Below are positions 49,522-61,149 of a DNA stretch of 64,000 bases, in pieces. The notes under the pieces were generated by a model. It did not search any database. It saw only the letters and a list, made by a program, of their open reading frames with translations, and was not told the origin of the DNA. The position numbers were made by a program, and so were the translations under genes. Positions within the stretch are counted from its first letter, which is position 1; each line of letters starts with the position of its first letter. The DNA is from Tethya wilhelma (taxonomy: Eukaryota > Porifera > Demospongiae > Tethyida > Tethyidae): the NCBI GenBank assembly GCA_964030475.1, contig CAXIPT010000040.1:1-64000 (forward strand), in the 5' to 3' direction.

Positions 49522-50590
49522 GTGACCCAATTTTGGAAAACCGACCAGATGTAGTAAAACTTTATTTGTAGTAATCGGCGACTGTAGTGTAATTCACGGC
49601 GCGCGCGCGAAATAATTTTTTTTGCACCAATGGGGAGGGGCACACCTTGGCGAGCTGCAGACGTGATTTTACGGGTGGGGCTGCTTCTATTGCTGAGATA
49701 TAAGCGTTTGAATGCAGCTATGTCGGCCATGGCTAGCTTCTCTCCCGTTAGTACACGGGATGCGTTGCCATGTTCATTGATTGATAAGTACATGATGCAG
49801 CTGCTGCTGTGCATCTCATTATAATCTTGCATATTTAATGTGCAACAAAAAACAATGCATTGTTAATGAACTAAACACTTCTAGCAGAAAGAGATCTCTT
49901 CCAGATGATCAGAAGATGGCCCACAGTGTTGCAGAATCGCTGGGCTATGCCAGGAGCTGCTATCTGTGCATAGTAATGAATGAATGTATTGTACATTGTG
50001 TATAATAAATTTGCAATGAAATTTGTGGGGGAAAGAAGCTAAGCGCTTCTTATTATGGGCAATAAGTATTAGCTAAACTGTTTCCTACAGTTAGAATAGC
50101 TATAGATGCATGCATTAATATTGGGCGCTTATTTCTGCGCCATTTATAGCTTAGTTACTCTAGTTACAGCCCGCCCGCTACATTATTCTACTTAGTAGAC
50201 TTACTTACTTCCTTGGTGAATCCTCCTGGAAGGCTCCCTGGTCTTCTGTGTCTTTAAAAAGGCTCATAAAGTAAGTTTTAACTAGCGCTTCAACTAACTT
50301 CATGCATATTCTGATACTACACTAAAATTGTACCACAAACATAAGTTGTTTGTAACACGGATAGTATACGGAGTTTGTGTACTCGCGCTTAGCAACGTAT
50401 TCGCTCACGATTTTAGCGAGTAAAATTGGAATGAACGGTCGGTATATTTGAGCTCATATCTCCAAATCTATAGCGCCTAGCCGCTTCAAATTTGGAAAAT
50501 AGCTAGCTGCAATGACGTAGATTACAATGCAAGCGCTATCTCAAAATTCGCATATTACTACATCTGGTCAGTTTTCCAAAATTCGGTCAC
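49522..50590 (-). mobile_element. GTGACC-ended non-autonomous transposon, copy 2 (reverse)
   Basis: A 1,069-bp element flanked by ATAT at 49518-49521 and 50591-50594. Starts GTGACCCAATTTTGGAAAAC and ends inverted GTGACCGAATTTTGG. The related uninterrupted sequence at about 53100 reads GACTATATGACCATAGCATC, giving the empty site. About 1.07 kb aligns with the other two copies in reverse orientation. Confidence 0.85.
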
Positions 50591-50790
50591 ATATAGTCAT
50601 AGCATCGCTTTAATAAGCGTTTCTGACTAGCTGGAAAAAACGCTTCATACGTGCGACTATATTCTAGCATATTTGACCCTCCCGTATGTTAGGCTTTTTT
50701 TACTAGCAAAAGCTTCACTAAGCAACAAGACCTGGAGTAGAGTAAGCTTGATTGTTGCTTAGCTGCATCATATAAAAGCTTTGCCTAATC
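50591..50790. repeat. Dispersed element with TGACGC motifs, right part
   Basis: Continuation of 49140-49521 beyond the nested transposon. Matches the inverted 56860-57040 (GACCCTCCCGTA, AAAAGCTTCACTAAGCAACA). Confidence 0.6.
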
Positions 50791-50799
50791 TTTTGTGAA

Positions 50800-51600
50800 T
50801 TGTTAATTTTTCAACACTTGGAACATTATCTTGAGGTGAAAAACATTGTGATAAACAAAGTTTTGTCACAGTACAGATAAAGAACTTAGTCTTTTTGACT
50901 GACTATTGACTTAGAAAATTTTCTCTGCCTAAAAAATACACTTTTGCCAAAAACGTTTGAAGACATTTTTTAAAACAAAAGAAGCACTTTTGTGAATATT
51001 TACTTTTTTTAACACTTGGAACATTATCATGACGTAAAAAGCATTGTTTGTGATAAACAAAGTTTTTTCACAGTACAGATAAAGAACTTAGTCTTTTTGA
51101 CTGATTATTGATTTAGAAAATTTTCTGAGACTAAAAAATACACTTTTGATAAATCACATTTATTTTGCATTCAATAGTTTTTCTAACACAAAAGAAACAC
51201 TTTTGTTAAATTGAAACACTTTTGTGAATAGTTACTTTTTTCAAAACTTGGAACATTATCTTGAGGTGAAAGACATTGTGATAAGCAAAGTTTTCTCACA
51301 GTAACTTAGTCTTTTTGGCTGAGTATCGACTTAGAAAATTTTCTGTGACTAAAAAATACACTTTTGACCAAAAAGCGTTTATTTTGCCTTTAAAACATTT
51401 TCTAGCACAAAACAAACACTTTTGTGAATAGTTACTTTTTACAACACTTGGAACATTATCTTGGGGTGAAAAACATTGTGATAAACAAACTTTTCTCACT
51501 GTACAGATAAAGAAATTAGACTTTTTTCACTGACTATAGACTTAGAAAATTTTCTGTAACTAAAAAAAATACACTTTTGACAAAAAAAGTTTTTTTCGTC
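50800..51600 (-). repeat. ~215-bp satellite, diverged subfamily, reverse
   Basis: Units with subfamily-specific changes: GAACATTATCTTGAGGTGAA, GTGATAAACAAAGTTTT, TAGTCTTTTTGACTGA. The 51240-51600 part is near-identical to the reverse complement of 59340-59700. Confidence 0.8.
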
Positions 51601-51601
51601 T

Positions 51602-51840
51602 TTAACACTTAGAGGACAATTGTCACGAATCCGTGACATAATTACAATTACGTACCACTTCTGGAAGACGATTGTCACGTTTCCGTGACGCGTAAAATTA
51701 TAATACAAAGCTTAGCGTCTTAGGCTTTTTTGTCAGCTAGTTGAACAGAGTTACAAAAGCGATGCTATGGTCATATAGTCTAGATATTGCTACAATAACA
51801 TAGCAAGTACTAAGCCTCTACTAGCTAAGACCATGGAGAG
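51602..51840. mobile_element. TTAA-family end fragment with GTCACG palindromes
   Basis: Starts TTAACACTTAGAGGACAATT, then two imperfect palindromes GTCACGAATCCGTGAC and GTCACGTTTCCGTGAC about 50 bp apart. Recurs inverted at 53030-53278 and at 59049-59334. Only one end is present. Confidence 0.65.
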
Positions 51841-51931
51841 GTGAAAAAAACATTGTTGGTGAAAAAAAGTTTTCTCACGGTAGATATAAAGAACTTAGTT
51901 TTTTTGTGTGAATATAGACTTAGAAATTTTT
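51841..51931 (-). repeat. Satellite fragment
   Basis: Part of one unit (CATTGTTGGTGAAAAAAAGT, TAAAGAACTTAGTTTTTTTG) between two TTAA-family elements. Confidence 0.8.
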
Positions 51932-52582
51932 TTAACCCTTTAATTACGAATGACAGGAAAACACGTCATTTAATTAATGCATTTGAAATACGATAGACGT
52001 CTAAACATGTCATTGCAACGTTAGCGCGTGCTCTGAAGCTAAGCGAATTAGCATTGAGCTTTAAACTTGCTGTGCATTTAGGTAAAGTATCACTCTAGTA
52101 AAATACCAAGTTTAGTTGGAACTGATAAGTAGGTGGGGCTCAGCGAGGTCAAGAAGGGCAAAAATTCACGATCACCGAGATCGTGACGATAAGTTTTCTT
52201 GGCTCGTTTTCTCTGTAGTCTCTAGGATTAGAAGCTTAGCGCTACTTGTGGTAGTAAAGAGATGGTTAGTCTATACATTTATAAGCTTAGTTTGGATGCT
52301 GCTCAAAACCATGGAGAAAGAAAGCCAAACACGCTTGGAATTCTATTGAACTTCGAACCCTCTAATTTTTAAGCAAATTTTTCCAGGTTCAGCCAGGTCC
52401 ACGCTAGGATCAGCAGTCATACAGGTAATAGATAAGTACTTTAACATAATATTGTCTTTTTTTAGATAAGTATGCAACTAGAGCTGGATAATATGCATCA
52501 ATCAACAAGTATAAAAAATACATTTTAATTTAGTAATTTATCACGTGGCCACATCCTGCAATTTCCGGGTAAAAAGGGTTAA
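51932..52582. mobile_element. TTAA-flanked MITE (CCCTTTAATTACG / GGGTAAAAAGGG ends)
   Basis: TTAA at 51932-51935 and 52579-52582. The flanks rejoin as TTTTTTTTAAGACGAAAAAG, which is the ordinary satellite sequence TTTTTTAAGACCAAAAAG, so the empty site is known. The interior has the family core (AAACTTGCTGTGCATTTAGG, AGTAAAATACCAAGTTTAG, CGAGATCGTGACGATAAG). Non-coding. Confidence 0.82.
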
Positions 52583-52599
52583 GACGAAAAAGTTCACTT

Positions 52600-53278
52600 T
52601 TTACTTAACACTTAGCGGACGGGTTAAATTATTGAATTTTGAACTCAAAATACAGGTACAAAATTTATACGCCTGCAAGCGTAAGTGTAACTTCAGCACT
52701 TTTTTTTGGCAGGAAGCTTGCATCTGTGAACTTTGAACTAGCTGTGCAGACAGGTAAGGTATTGCCCTACTTAAATATGAACTACTAACTTAAACCTTGA
52801 AGTAGGCGTGGCGCTATAGGTTCATAAAGCGACAAAGGTCACGATCACGACCATCGCTTTTCGTAGCTTGTTTTCTCCAGAGTCCTACAGTTAGTACTTT
52901 ATATAATACTGCAGGGATTGCTAGGCAATAAAGCTATACCATCGCTTTTGGTATTCAGTTAGGCTAGCTAGTTTTTGGCTCATAAGTCTGTCATGGTCGC
53001 GTTAGTCGCGATCGCGATTTTCGGTTTTAGTTTCTCGTTTTCTTCATGGTCTTAGCTAGTAGAGGCTTAGTACTTGCTATGTTATTGCAGCAATAGCTAG
53101 ACTATATGACCATAGCATCGCTTTTGTAACTCTGTTCAACTAGCTGACAAAAAAGCCTAAGACGCTAAGCTTTGTATTATAATTATACGTGTCACGGAAA
53201 CGTGACAATCGTCTTCTGGAAGTGGTATGTAATTGTAATTATGTCACGGATTCGTGACAATCGTCCTCTAAATGTTAA
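52600..53278. mobile_element. Further TTAA-family fragments, partly inverted
   Basis: Begins with TTAACACTTAGCGGACGGG (52606), contains the family core again (TGTGCAGACAGGTAAGGTAT, TCACGATCACGACC), then 53030-53278, which is the inverted counterpart of 51602-51840 and ends CCTCTAAATG plus TTAA. Two or more truncated copies appear joined. Confidence 0.6.
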
Positions 53279-54318
53279 AACGTTTTTTTGACTTGAAAAC
53301 AATTTTGAGCAAAAAAGAAACATTTTCGTGAAATTTGACTTTTTCAACACATGGAACATTCTCTACGTGTAAATAACATTGATGGTGAAAAAAAAGTTTT
53401 CTCACAGTAGAAATAAAGAACTTAGTTTTTTTGTCTGACTATGGACTTGGTAAATTTTCTAAGACCAAAAAGTACACTATTCGCAAAAAACGTTTATTTT
53501 GACATGAAGACAATTTTCAGACACTTTGGGGATAATTTTACTTTTTTCAACTGATGAAACATTCTCTTGGTGTAAGAAACATTGTTGGTAAAAAACAAAG
53601 TTTTCGCACAGTAGAGATAAAGAACTAAGTATTTTTGTGTGACTATGGACTTAGAAAATATTCTGAGACCAAAAACTTAATTTTTTGCTAAAATAGTTTA
53701 AAAAATATTTTCAGCATAGAAAGAAACAATTTGGTGAAATTTTACTTTTTTCAACTAATGAAACATTCTCTTGGTGTAAAAAACATTGTTGGTGATAAAC
53801 AAAGTTTTATCACGGTAGAGTTAAGCAACTTAGTTTTTTTGTCTGATTATGGACTTAGAAAGTTTTCTAACACCAAAAAGTTCACTTTATGCTTAAAACA
53901 TTTATTTGACTCAAAAACAACTTTCAGCACAAAAAAAAACCTTTGCTGAAATTTTACTTTTATCATCTTATGGAACATTCACTTTTTGTAAATAACATTG
54001 ATGGTGAAAAACAAAGTTTTCGCACGGTAGATATAAAGAACTTAGTTCTTTTGTGTGAATATAGACTTAGAAAATTTTTTCAGACCAAAAAGTTCACTTT
54101 TTGCTTAAAATGTTTTTTTATATACTTGAAAACAATTTTGAGCAAAAAAGAAACATTTTGGTGAAATTTTACTTTATCAACACATGAAACATTGTCAAGG
54201 TGTAAATAACATTGATGGTGAAAAAAAAAGTTTTCTCACAGTAGAAATAAAGAACTTAGTTTTCTGTGTGACTATAGACCTAGTAAAATTTTTAAGATCA
54301 AAAAGTTCACCTTTTTGC
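53279..54318 (-). repeat. ~215-bp satellite, reverse block
   Basis: Five units, ending at TTTTTGC(TTAA) where the next MITE has inserted. Confidence 0.9.
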
Positions 54319-54322
54319 TTAA

Positions 54323-54586
54323 AGGAAACTATATAAGTGGTGTTTTGTTGCTAAAAATAATGACGTTTTGTGACGTTTTTTGTTGATACGTGGGTACCAC
54401 GTCCGGGAACGTTTGCATACTACTCCGTGTATTGCACATTTTGCTTTTACTCGCGTAATAGTACTACGTGGTCAGCTGTTATTACAAGCCTAAGTAACTC
54501 GCGTAGTGCGCACTTAATACTGTAAGGTTTCTGTTTACAACCCATTTATAGTAACAAAACACCGCTTATATAGTGACACAGTTCCT
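54323..54586. mobile_element. TTAA-flanked 264-bp MITE (AGGAAACTATATAAG ends)
   Basis: Inverted ends: AGGAAACTATATAAGTGGTG with ACAAAACACC inside, versus the inverted AGGAACTGTGTCACTATATA. TTAA at 54319-54322 and 54587-54590. The flanks rejoin to TTGCTTAACACGTTTATTTT, i.e. an ordinary satellite unit. Non-coding. Confidence 0.82.
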
Positions 54587-54590
54587 TTAA

Positions 54591-56405
54591 CACGTTTATT
54601 TTGACTTGAAAACATTTTTCAGCACAAAAGAATCACTTTGGTGAAATTTTACTTTTATCAACACATGAAACATTCTCTTGGTGTAAAACAAAGTTTTAGC
54701 ACGGTAAAGATAAAGAACTAAGTTTTTTGGTGTGACTATGGACTTAGAAAATTTTTGAAGACCATAAAGTACACTTTTCGCAAAAATCGTATATTTTGAT
54801 ATGAAAACAATTTTCAGATGAAATTAAACACTTTAGTAAAATTTTATTTTTTAAAGTCATGAAACATTCTCTTGGTGTAAAAAAAATTCATGGTGAAAAA
54901 CAAGGTTTTCTCACAGAAGAAATAAAGAACTTAGTTTTTTTGTTTGACTTTAGACTTTGAAAACTTTCTAAGACCAAAAACTTCATTTTTTGCTAAAATC
55001 GTTTACTTTTACTTGAAAAATATTTTCTGCACAAAAGAAACACTTTGGTGAAATTTTACTTTTTTCAACTCATGAAACTGTAAAAAACATTGTTGGTAAA
55101 AAGCAAAGTTTTATCACGGTAGAACTTAGTTTTTTCGTTTGACTATGGACTTGGAAAATTTTCTAAGACCAAAAAGTACACTTTTTGCAAACAACGTTTA
55201 TTTTAACTTGAAAACAAAAAAAAGCACTTTGGTTAAATTTTAGTTTTATTAACACATGGAACATTCTCTTGGTGTAAATAACATTTTTGGTGAAAAACAA
55301 AGTTTTCTCACGGTACAGGCAAAGAATGTAGTTTATTGGTGTGACTATGGATTTAGAAAATTTCCTAAGACCAAAAAGTTCACTTTGCTTAAAATGTTTT
55401 TTTTTTGACTTGAAAACAATTTTGAGCAAAAAAGAAACACTTTGGGGAAATTTTATTTTATCAACACAATGAAAATTCTCTTGGTGTAAATAACATCGAT
55501 GGTGGAAAACAAAGTTTTCTCGCAGTAAAAAATGAAGAACTTAATCTTTTTGTCTGACTATCAACATAGAAAATTTTCTAAGACCAAAAAGTACACTTTT
55601 TGCAAAAAACGTTTAAAAACAATTTTCAGCACAAAAAAAAAATTTTGGTGAAATTTTACTTTTATCAACACATGGAACATTCTCTTGGTGTAAATAAGAT
55701 TGATGGTGAAAAACAAAGTTTTGGCACAATAGAGATAAAGAACTTAGTTTTTTTTTTGTGACTATGGACTTAGAAAATTTTCTAAGACAAAAAAAGTTTA
55801 TTTTTTGCTAAAAATGTTTATTTTGGCTTGAAAACATTTCAGCGCAAAAGAAATATTTTTGTGAAATTTTACTTTTTTCAATTCATGAAACATTCTCTTA
55901 GTGTAAAAAACATTGTTGGTGATACACAAAGTTTTCTCATGGTAGATATAAAGAACTTTGTTTTTTTGGGTGACTATGGACTTAGAAAATTTTCTAAGAC
56001 CAAAAAGTACACTATTCGTAAAAAACGTTTAATTTGACATGAAAACAATTTTCAAATGAATTTAGGGAAATTTTACTTTTTTCCACTCATGAAACATTCT
56101 TTTGGTGTAAAAAACATTGTTGGTGAAAAACAAAGTTTTCGCATAAAGAACTAAGTTTTTTTGTGTGAATATAGACTTAGAAAATTTTTTAAGACCAAAA
56201 AGTTCACTTTTCGCTTAAAACGTTTCTTTGACTTGAAAACAACTTTGAGCAAAAAAAAAACATTTTGGTGAAAAAAGTTCATTTTTTGCTAAAAACGTTT
56301 ATTTCGATGTGAAAAAATTTTTCAGCACAAAACAAAACACTTTGGTGAAATTTTACTTTTTCAACACATGGAACATTCTCTTGGTGTAAATAACGTTGAT
56401 GAAAA
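54591..56405 (-). repeat. ~215-bp satellite, reverse block
   Basis: Eight to nine units. Partial internal deletions near 55080 and 56270. It ends at GTAAATAACGTTGATGAAAA. Confidence 0.9.
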
Positions 56406-57145
56406 AAAAGGCGTATTCTCTGATGGGTTGTAGAAAAAACGTCACTCTAAACTCTACCATCGTGATCGCGAAGATCGTGACCGTCAGTCGCTCAGCTACG
56501 AGTAGAGCCACGCCCTACTAGCAGTTCTAAGTCTGACTTGATTTTTTGGTAGAGTAGTCCCTTACCTATTCGTATATAAAGTTTAAAGTTCAGGGCGAAT
56601 TGCTTTGCTTGCAAAAAGTCACTAATGTGGCCATTAACGCATTAATGCGTCAATGGCGGTTCGCAACACCAACGTGTTTGACGCAATAATACGTAATTGG
56701 CGTATAATCGGTTAACCGATTATACATGGTTGATGCGCACGTTAACGCATCAACATGTGGGTGTTGAAAACCGCGGTTGACGCATTTTCCACAACCCTTC
56801 AGAGGATAAGCTTGAAACTTGCTACGTAGGTGGAGGGATAGTTAGCCTATGTAGCCATAGCATCGCTTTTGTAAGCCCTGTTGGCTAGCTGGAAAAAAAG
56901 CTTTAGACACGCCGCTATGTCCTCGCGTATTAGACCCTCCCGTAAATTAGGCTTTTTTTACCAGCAAAAGCTTCACTAAGCAACAAGACTTGGAGCTTGA
57001 TTGTTGCTTAGATGCATCATAAAAAAACTTTGCCCAATCTCTTTTAGTATTAGAAAAACAAAAGGAAGGCGTAGCTACTAAAAATTAAAAATTTAATTTA
57101 GCGGATGTAGTCATTTACTTCAAAAGAATTCAGCGTATAATCGGT
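56406..57145. repeat. Dispersed element with paired palindromes (TGACGC type)
   Basis: Inverted counterpart of 49140-49521 plus 50591-50790 without the nested transposon. Carries AACGCATTAATGCGT and the palindrome ATAATCGGTTAACCGATTAT (about 56703), and the same TTTAAAGTTCAGGGC core as the TTAA family. End motif CAGCGTATAATCGGTTAA at about 57131. Confidence 0.65.
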
Positions 57146-57557
57146 TAAAAGAAACACTTTGGTGAAATTTTACTTTTTTCAACACATGGAACATTCTCTT
57201 GGCGTAAAAAACAATGTCGGTGAAAAAAAAAGTTTTGGCACAGTAGAGATAAAGAACTAAGTTTTTTTGTGTTACTATGGACTAAAAAAATTTTTTAAGA
57301 ACAAAAAGTACACTTTTTACAAAAAACGTTTATTTTGACTTGAAAACAATTTTCAGCACAAAAGAAACACTTTGGTGAAATTTTACTTTTTCAACACATG
57401 GGACATTCTTCTGGCGTAAATAAAGTCAAAGTAAACATTTTTAGCAAAATATGAACTTTTTGCTCTTTGAAAATTTTATAAGTCCATAGTCGCACAAAAA
57501 AACAAGTTCTTTATCACAACCGAGAGAAAACTTTGTTTTTCACCAACAATGTTATTT
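57146..57557. repeat. ~215-bp satellite with orientation switch near 57425
   Basis: Reverse units up to CTGGCGTAAATAAAG, then forward sequence (AGTCAAAGTAAACATTTTTA, AAGTCCATAGTCGCACAAAA) up to the GTGACC-ended transposon. Confidence 0.85.
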
Positions 57558-58628
57558 GTGACCGAATTTTGGAAAACCGACCAGATGTAGTAATATGCGA
57601 ATTTTGAGATAGCGCTTGCATTGTAATCTACGTCATATCAGCTAGCTATTTTCCAAATTTGAAGCGGCTAGGCGCTATAGTTTTGGAGATATGAGCTCAA
57701 ATATACCGACCGTTCATTCCAATTTTACTCGCTAAAATCGTGAGCGAATACGTTGCTAAGCGCGAGTACACAAACTCCGTATACTATTCGTGTTACAAAC
57801 AATTTATGTTTGTGGTACAATTTTAGTGTAGTATCAGAATATGCATGAAGTTAGTTGAAGCGCTAGTTAAAACTTACTTTATGAGCCTTTTTAAAGACAC
57901 AGAAGACCAGGGAGCCTTCCAGGAGGATTCAACAACGAGGTAAGTAAGTCTACTAAGTAGAATAATGTAGCGGGTGGGCTGTAACTAGAGTAACTAAGCT
58001 ATAAATGGCGCAGAAATAAGCGCCCAATAGTAATACATGCATCTATAGCTATTCTAACTGTAGGAAACAGTTTAGCTAATACTTATTACCCATAATTAGA
58101 AGCGCTTAGCTTCTTTCCCCCACAAATTTCATTGCAAATTTATTATACACAATGTACAATACATTTATTCATTATTATGCACAGATAAACAGCTCCTGGC
58201 ATAGCCCAGCGATTCTGCAACACTGTGGGCCATCTTCTGATCATCTGGAAGAGATTTCTTTCTACTAGAAGTGTTTAGTTCATGAACAATGCATTGTTTT
58301 TTTGTTGCACATTAAATATGCAAGATTATAATGAGATGCACAGCAGCAGCTGCATCATGTACTTATCAATCAATGAACATGGCAACGCATCCCGTGTACT
58401 AACGGGAGAGAAGCTAGCCATGGCTGACATAGCTGCATTCAAACGCTAATATCTCAGCAATAGAAGGAAACCCACCCGTAAAATCCCGTCTGCAACTCGC
58501 CAAGGTGTGCCCCTCCCCATTAGTGCAAAAAAATTAATTTCGCGCGCGCGTCGCGAATTACACAACAATCGCCGATTACTACAAATAAAGTTTTACTACA
58601 TCTGGTCGGTTTTCCAAAATTGGGTCAC
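57558..58628 (+). mobile_element. GTGACC-ended non-autonomous transposon, copy 3
   Basis: 1,071 bp starting GTGACCGAATTTTGGAAAAC. ATTT flanks it on both sides (57554-57557, 58629-58632). Removing it restores AATGTTATTTACACCAAG, the satellite consensus, so the 4-bp duplication is certain. Same orientation as copy 1. Confidence 0.9.
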
Positions 58629-59048
58629 ATTTACACCAAGACAATGTTCCATGTGTTGAAAAAAGTAAAATTTCACCAAAGTGTTTCTTTTGAGGTAAAA
58701 ATTGTTTTCAAAACAAAATAAACGTTTTTAGTAAAAAGTGTAGTTGTTTTTTTTAAAAAAAGTCTTCAAACGATTTTAAGAACAGAAAATTTTCTAAGTC
58801 GATAATCAGTCAATAAAGACAAAGTTACTGTGAGAATATTTGTTTATCTTTTGTCAAAAGTGTATTTTTTTTAGTTACAGAAAATTTTCTAAGTCGATAG
58901 TCAGTGAAAAAAGTCTAATTTCTTTATCTGTACTGTGAGAAAAGTTTGTTTATCACAAACAATGTTTTTCACCCCAAGATAATGTTCCAAGTGTTTAAAA
59001 AGAAACTATTCACATAAGTGTTTCTTTTGTACTAAAAACTACTTTAGC
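58629..59048 (+). repeat. ~215-bp satellite, forward block
   Basis: Resumes with ATTTACACCAAGACAATGTT. Changes to the diverged subfamily after about 58760. Confidence 0.85.
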
Positions 59049-59334
59049 ACTTTAACGTTAGTCGCGATCGCGATTTTCGGTTTTAGTTTCCCGTTTTCTC
59101 CATGGTCTTAGCTAGTAGAGGCTTAGTACTTGCTATGTTATTGTAGCAATATCTAGACTATATGACCATAGCATCGCTTTTGTAACTCTGTTCAACTAGC
59201 TGACAAAAAAGCCTAAGACGCTAAGCTTTGTATTATAATTTTACGCGTCACGGAAACGTGACAATCGTCTTCCAGAAGTGGTACGTAATTGTAATTATGT
59301 CACGGATTCGTGACAATTGTCCTCTAAGTGTTAA
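59049..59334. mobile_element. TTAA-family end fragment with GTCACG palindromes, copy 3
   Basis: Near-identical to 53030-53278 and to the inverted 51602-51840. It ends CCTCTAAGTG plus TTAA at 59331-59334. The left part is truncated in satellite. Confidence 0.65.
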
Positions 59335-59725
59335 AGACGAAAAAAACTTTTTTTGTCAAAAGTGTATTTTTTTTAGTTACAGAAAATTTTCTAAGTCTAT
59401 AGTCAGTGAAAAAAGTCTAATTTCTTTATCTGTACAGTGAGAAAAGTTTGTTTATCACAATGTTTTTCACCCCAAGATAATGTTCCAAGTGTTGTAAAAA
59501 GTAACTATTCACAAAAGTGTTTGTTTTGTGCTAGAAAATGTTTTAAAGGCAAAATAAACGCTTTTTGGTCAAAAGTGTATTTTTTAGTCACAGAAAATTT
59601 TCTAAGTCGATACTCAGCCAAAAAGACTAAGTTACTGTGAGAAAACTTTGCTTATCACAATGTCTTTCACCTCAAGATAATGTTCCAAGTGTTGAAAAAG
59701 TAACTATTTATCACAAACTGTTTTA
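59335..59725 (+). repeat. ~215-bp satellite, diverged subfamily, forward
   Basis: Inverted, near-identical counterpart of 51240-51600. Confidence 0.85.
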
Positions 59726-59787
59726 GTTACATACACTATAAGTACGAGCTGTAGTTGTATACTTCTGTGTACCCTGCCTGTTTATAG

Positions 59788-59987
59788 AATACAGCAAGTC
59801 AAACATAATGTCATCCCTGTGGTTGATGTGGATGGATCATATGTATACAAGAAATACATCTCTCTTGCTGAAGCTGGACAACAAGTTGCTCGACCAGGGC
59901 CACCATCTCCTCCTCTTACAGAATGGAAACTGGTCTCTGAAGCCACATGTAAAGACGTTGGTATTCATATTCCTCTTGTGACCTCAG
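59788..59987 (+). pseudogene. Inverted duplicate of the SWIM/YqaJ-lineage exon 2
   Basis: The same 200-bp exon as 48804-48605 on the opposite strand, with acceptor TTTATAG and donor GTAAAC. It encodes VVDVDGSYVYKK and LTEWKLVSEA without a stop. Upstream exon 1, present at 48901-49064, is missing here; satellite lies there instead. A degenerate exon 3 follows about 2.1 kb downstream at 62148-62392, so this arm may be the remnant of the same ancestral gene. Confidence 0.75.
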
Positions 59988-59994
59988 GTAAACA

Positions 59995-60649
59995 TTAACA
60001 CTTTACAGCCGGATGACGAGTATACTCGTCATTTATTGCATGCACGTGAAATACGGATGACGAGTATACTCGTCATTGCACCTTTAGCGCGCGCCTCCAA
60101 GCAATGTGCAATAGCAGTGAACTTTAAACTCGGTATGCATTTAGGTAAGGTACTGCTCTAGTAAAATACTAAGTTTGAGTTGGAACCCATAAGTAGGTGT
60201 GGCATTACAAGGTCATGAACCACGAGAGGTCACGATCGCGGCAATCGCGACGATAAGTTTTCTTGGCTCGTTTTCTCTGTAGTCTCTAGGATTAGAAGCT
60301 TAGCGCTACTTGTGGTAGTAGAGGAATAATTAGTCTATATATTTATGAGTTTAGTTTAAAAGCTGCTCAAAGCCAAGGAGAAAGAAAGCCAAAGACGCTT
60401 GAAAATCTATTGAACTTCGAACCCTCCAACTTTTGCACAAAATTTTCCAAGATCAGCTAGGACCACGCTGGTATAAGCAGTCATACAGGTAATGGATAGG
60501 TAGTGTAACACAATAGTTTGTCTTATTTGAAACAAATATTATATTAGAGCTACAAAATAAGTGTCAATCATACAGTACTAAAATTTAATTTTAAATTTAG
60601 TATTTCAACACGTGCTCACGTCCTGTAATTACAGGCTGTAAAGGGTTAA
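59995..60649. mobile_element. TTAA-flanked MITE (CACTTTACAGCC ends), complete
   Basis: TTAACACTTTACAGCC at 59995 and GGCTGTAAAGGGTTAA ending 60649. Near the left end are two copies of the palindrome TGACGAGTATACTCGTCA. The interior has the shared core (GTGAACTTTAAACTCGGTAT, ACTGCTCTAGTAAAATACTA, CACGATCGCGGCAATCGCGA). It lies 7 bp downstream of the exon above, i.e. in its intron. Confidence 0.82.
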
Positions 60650-60713
60650 AATATCTCAATTCAGTTACGCTAATATTTGTTTACTTGCTGCTTTTTTTCC
60701 CCTTCATTTTATA

Positions 60714-60985
60714 CAAGTAAAAAAAAACCATTGGAAATGTAATCAGACACAGGAATGGCTAAATCGTAAAAAGAACGCAAACAAGATGGAATGGCTGTTA
60801 AGAGTGTGTAAGGAATTCTTAATGTGTATGGGCTGCATTTAACAATCTCCTTATTGAGTCTCTCATTTTGCCCACAGGAAGAATTCAAAACACACTCTAC
60901 CAGCCATTCCATCTTGTTTGCGTTCTTTTTACGATTTAGCCATTCCTGTGTTTAATTACATTTCCAATGTTTTTTTTACTTGTTT
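60714..60985. mobile_element. Palindromic MITE (CAAGTAAAAAAA ends), copy 3
   Basis: Same structure as 46921-47188: ACAAGTAAAAAAAACCATTG on the left and its inverse ending TTTTTTACTTG on the right, with GCAAACAAGATGGAATGGCT in both arms. The loop differs from the other full copy. Confidence 0.83.
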
Positions 60986-61149
60986 GTTCTCATTTTTCCA
61001 TATTTCTAAAAATTACATTTGAGTTGGTGTGTGTAGCTAGCTACTGAGCTAGTAGTCTGGCAAGCCAGACTCACTGAGCCAGCGGCGGGCTGCTGAGCTG
61101 GTACTTGAAGTCGACTCACAACTTGTTCAAGACGGTGTGCACTGAGCCT

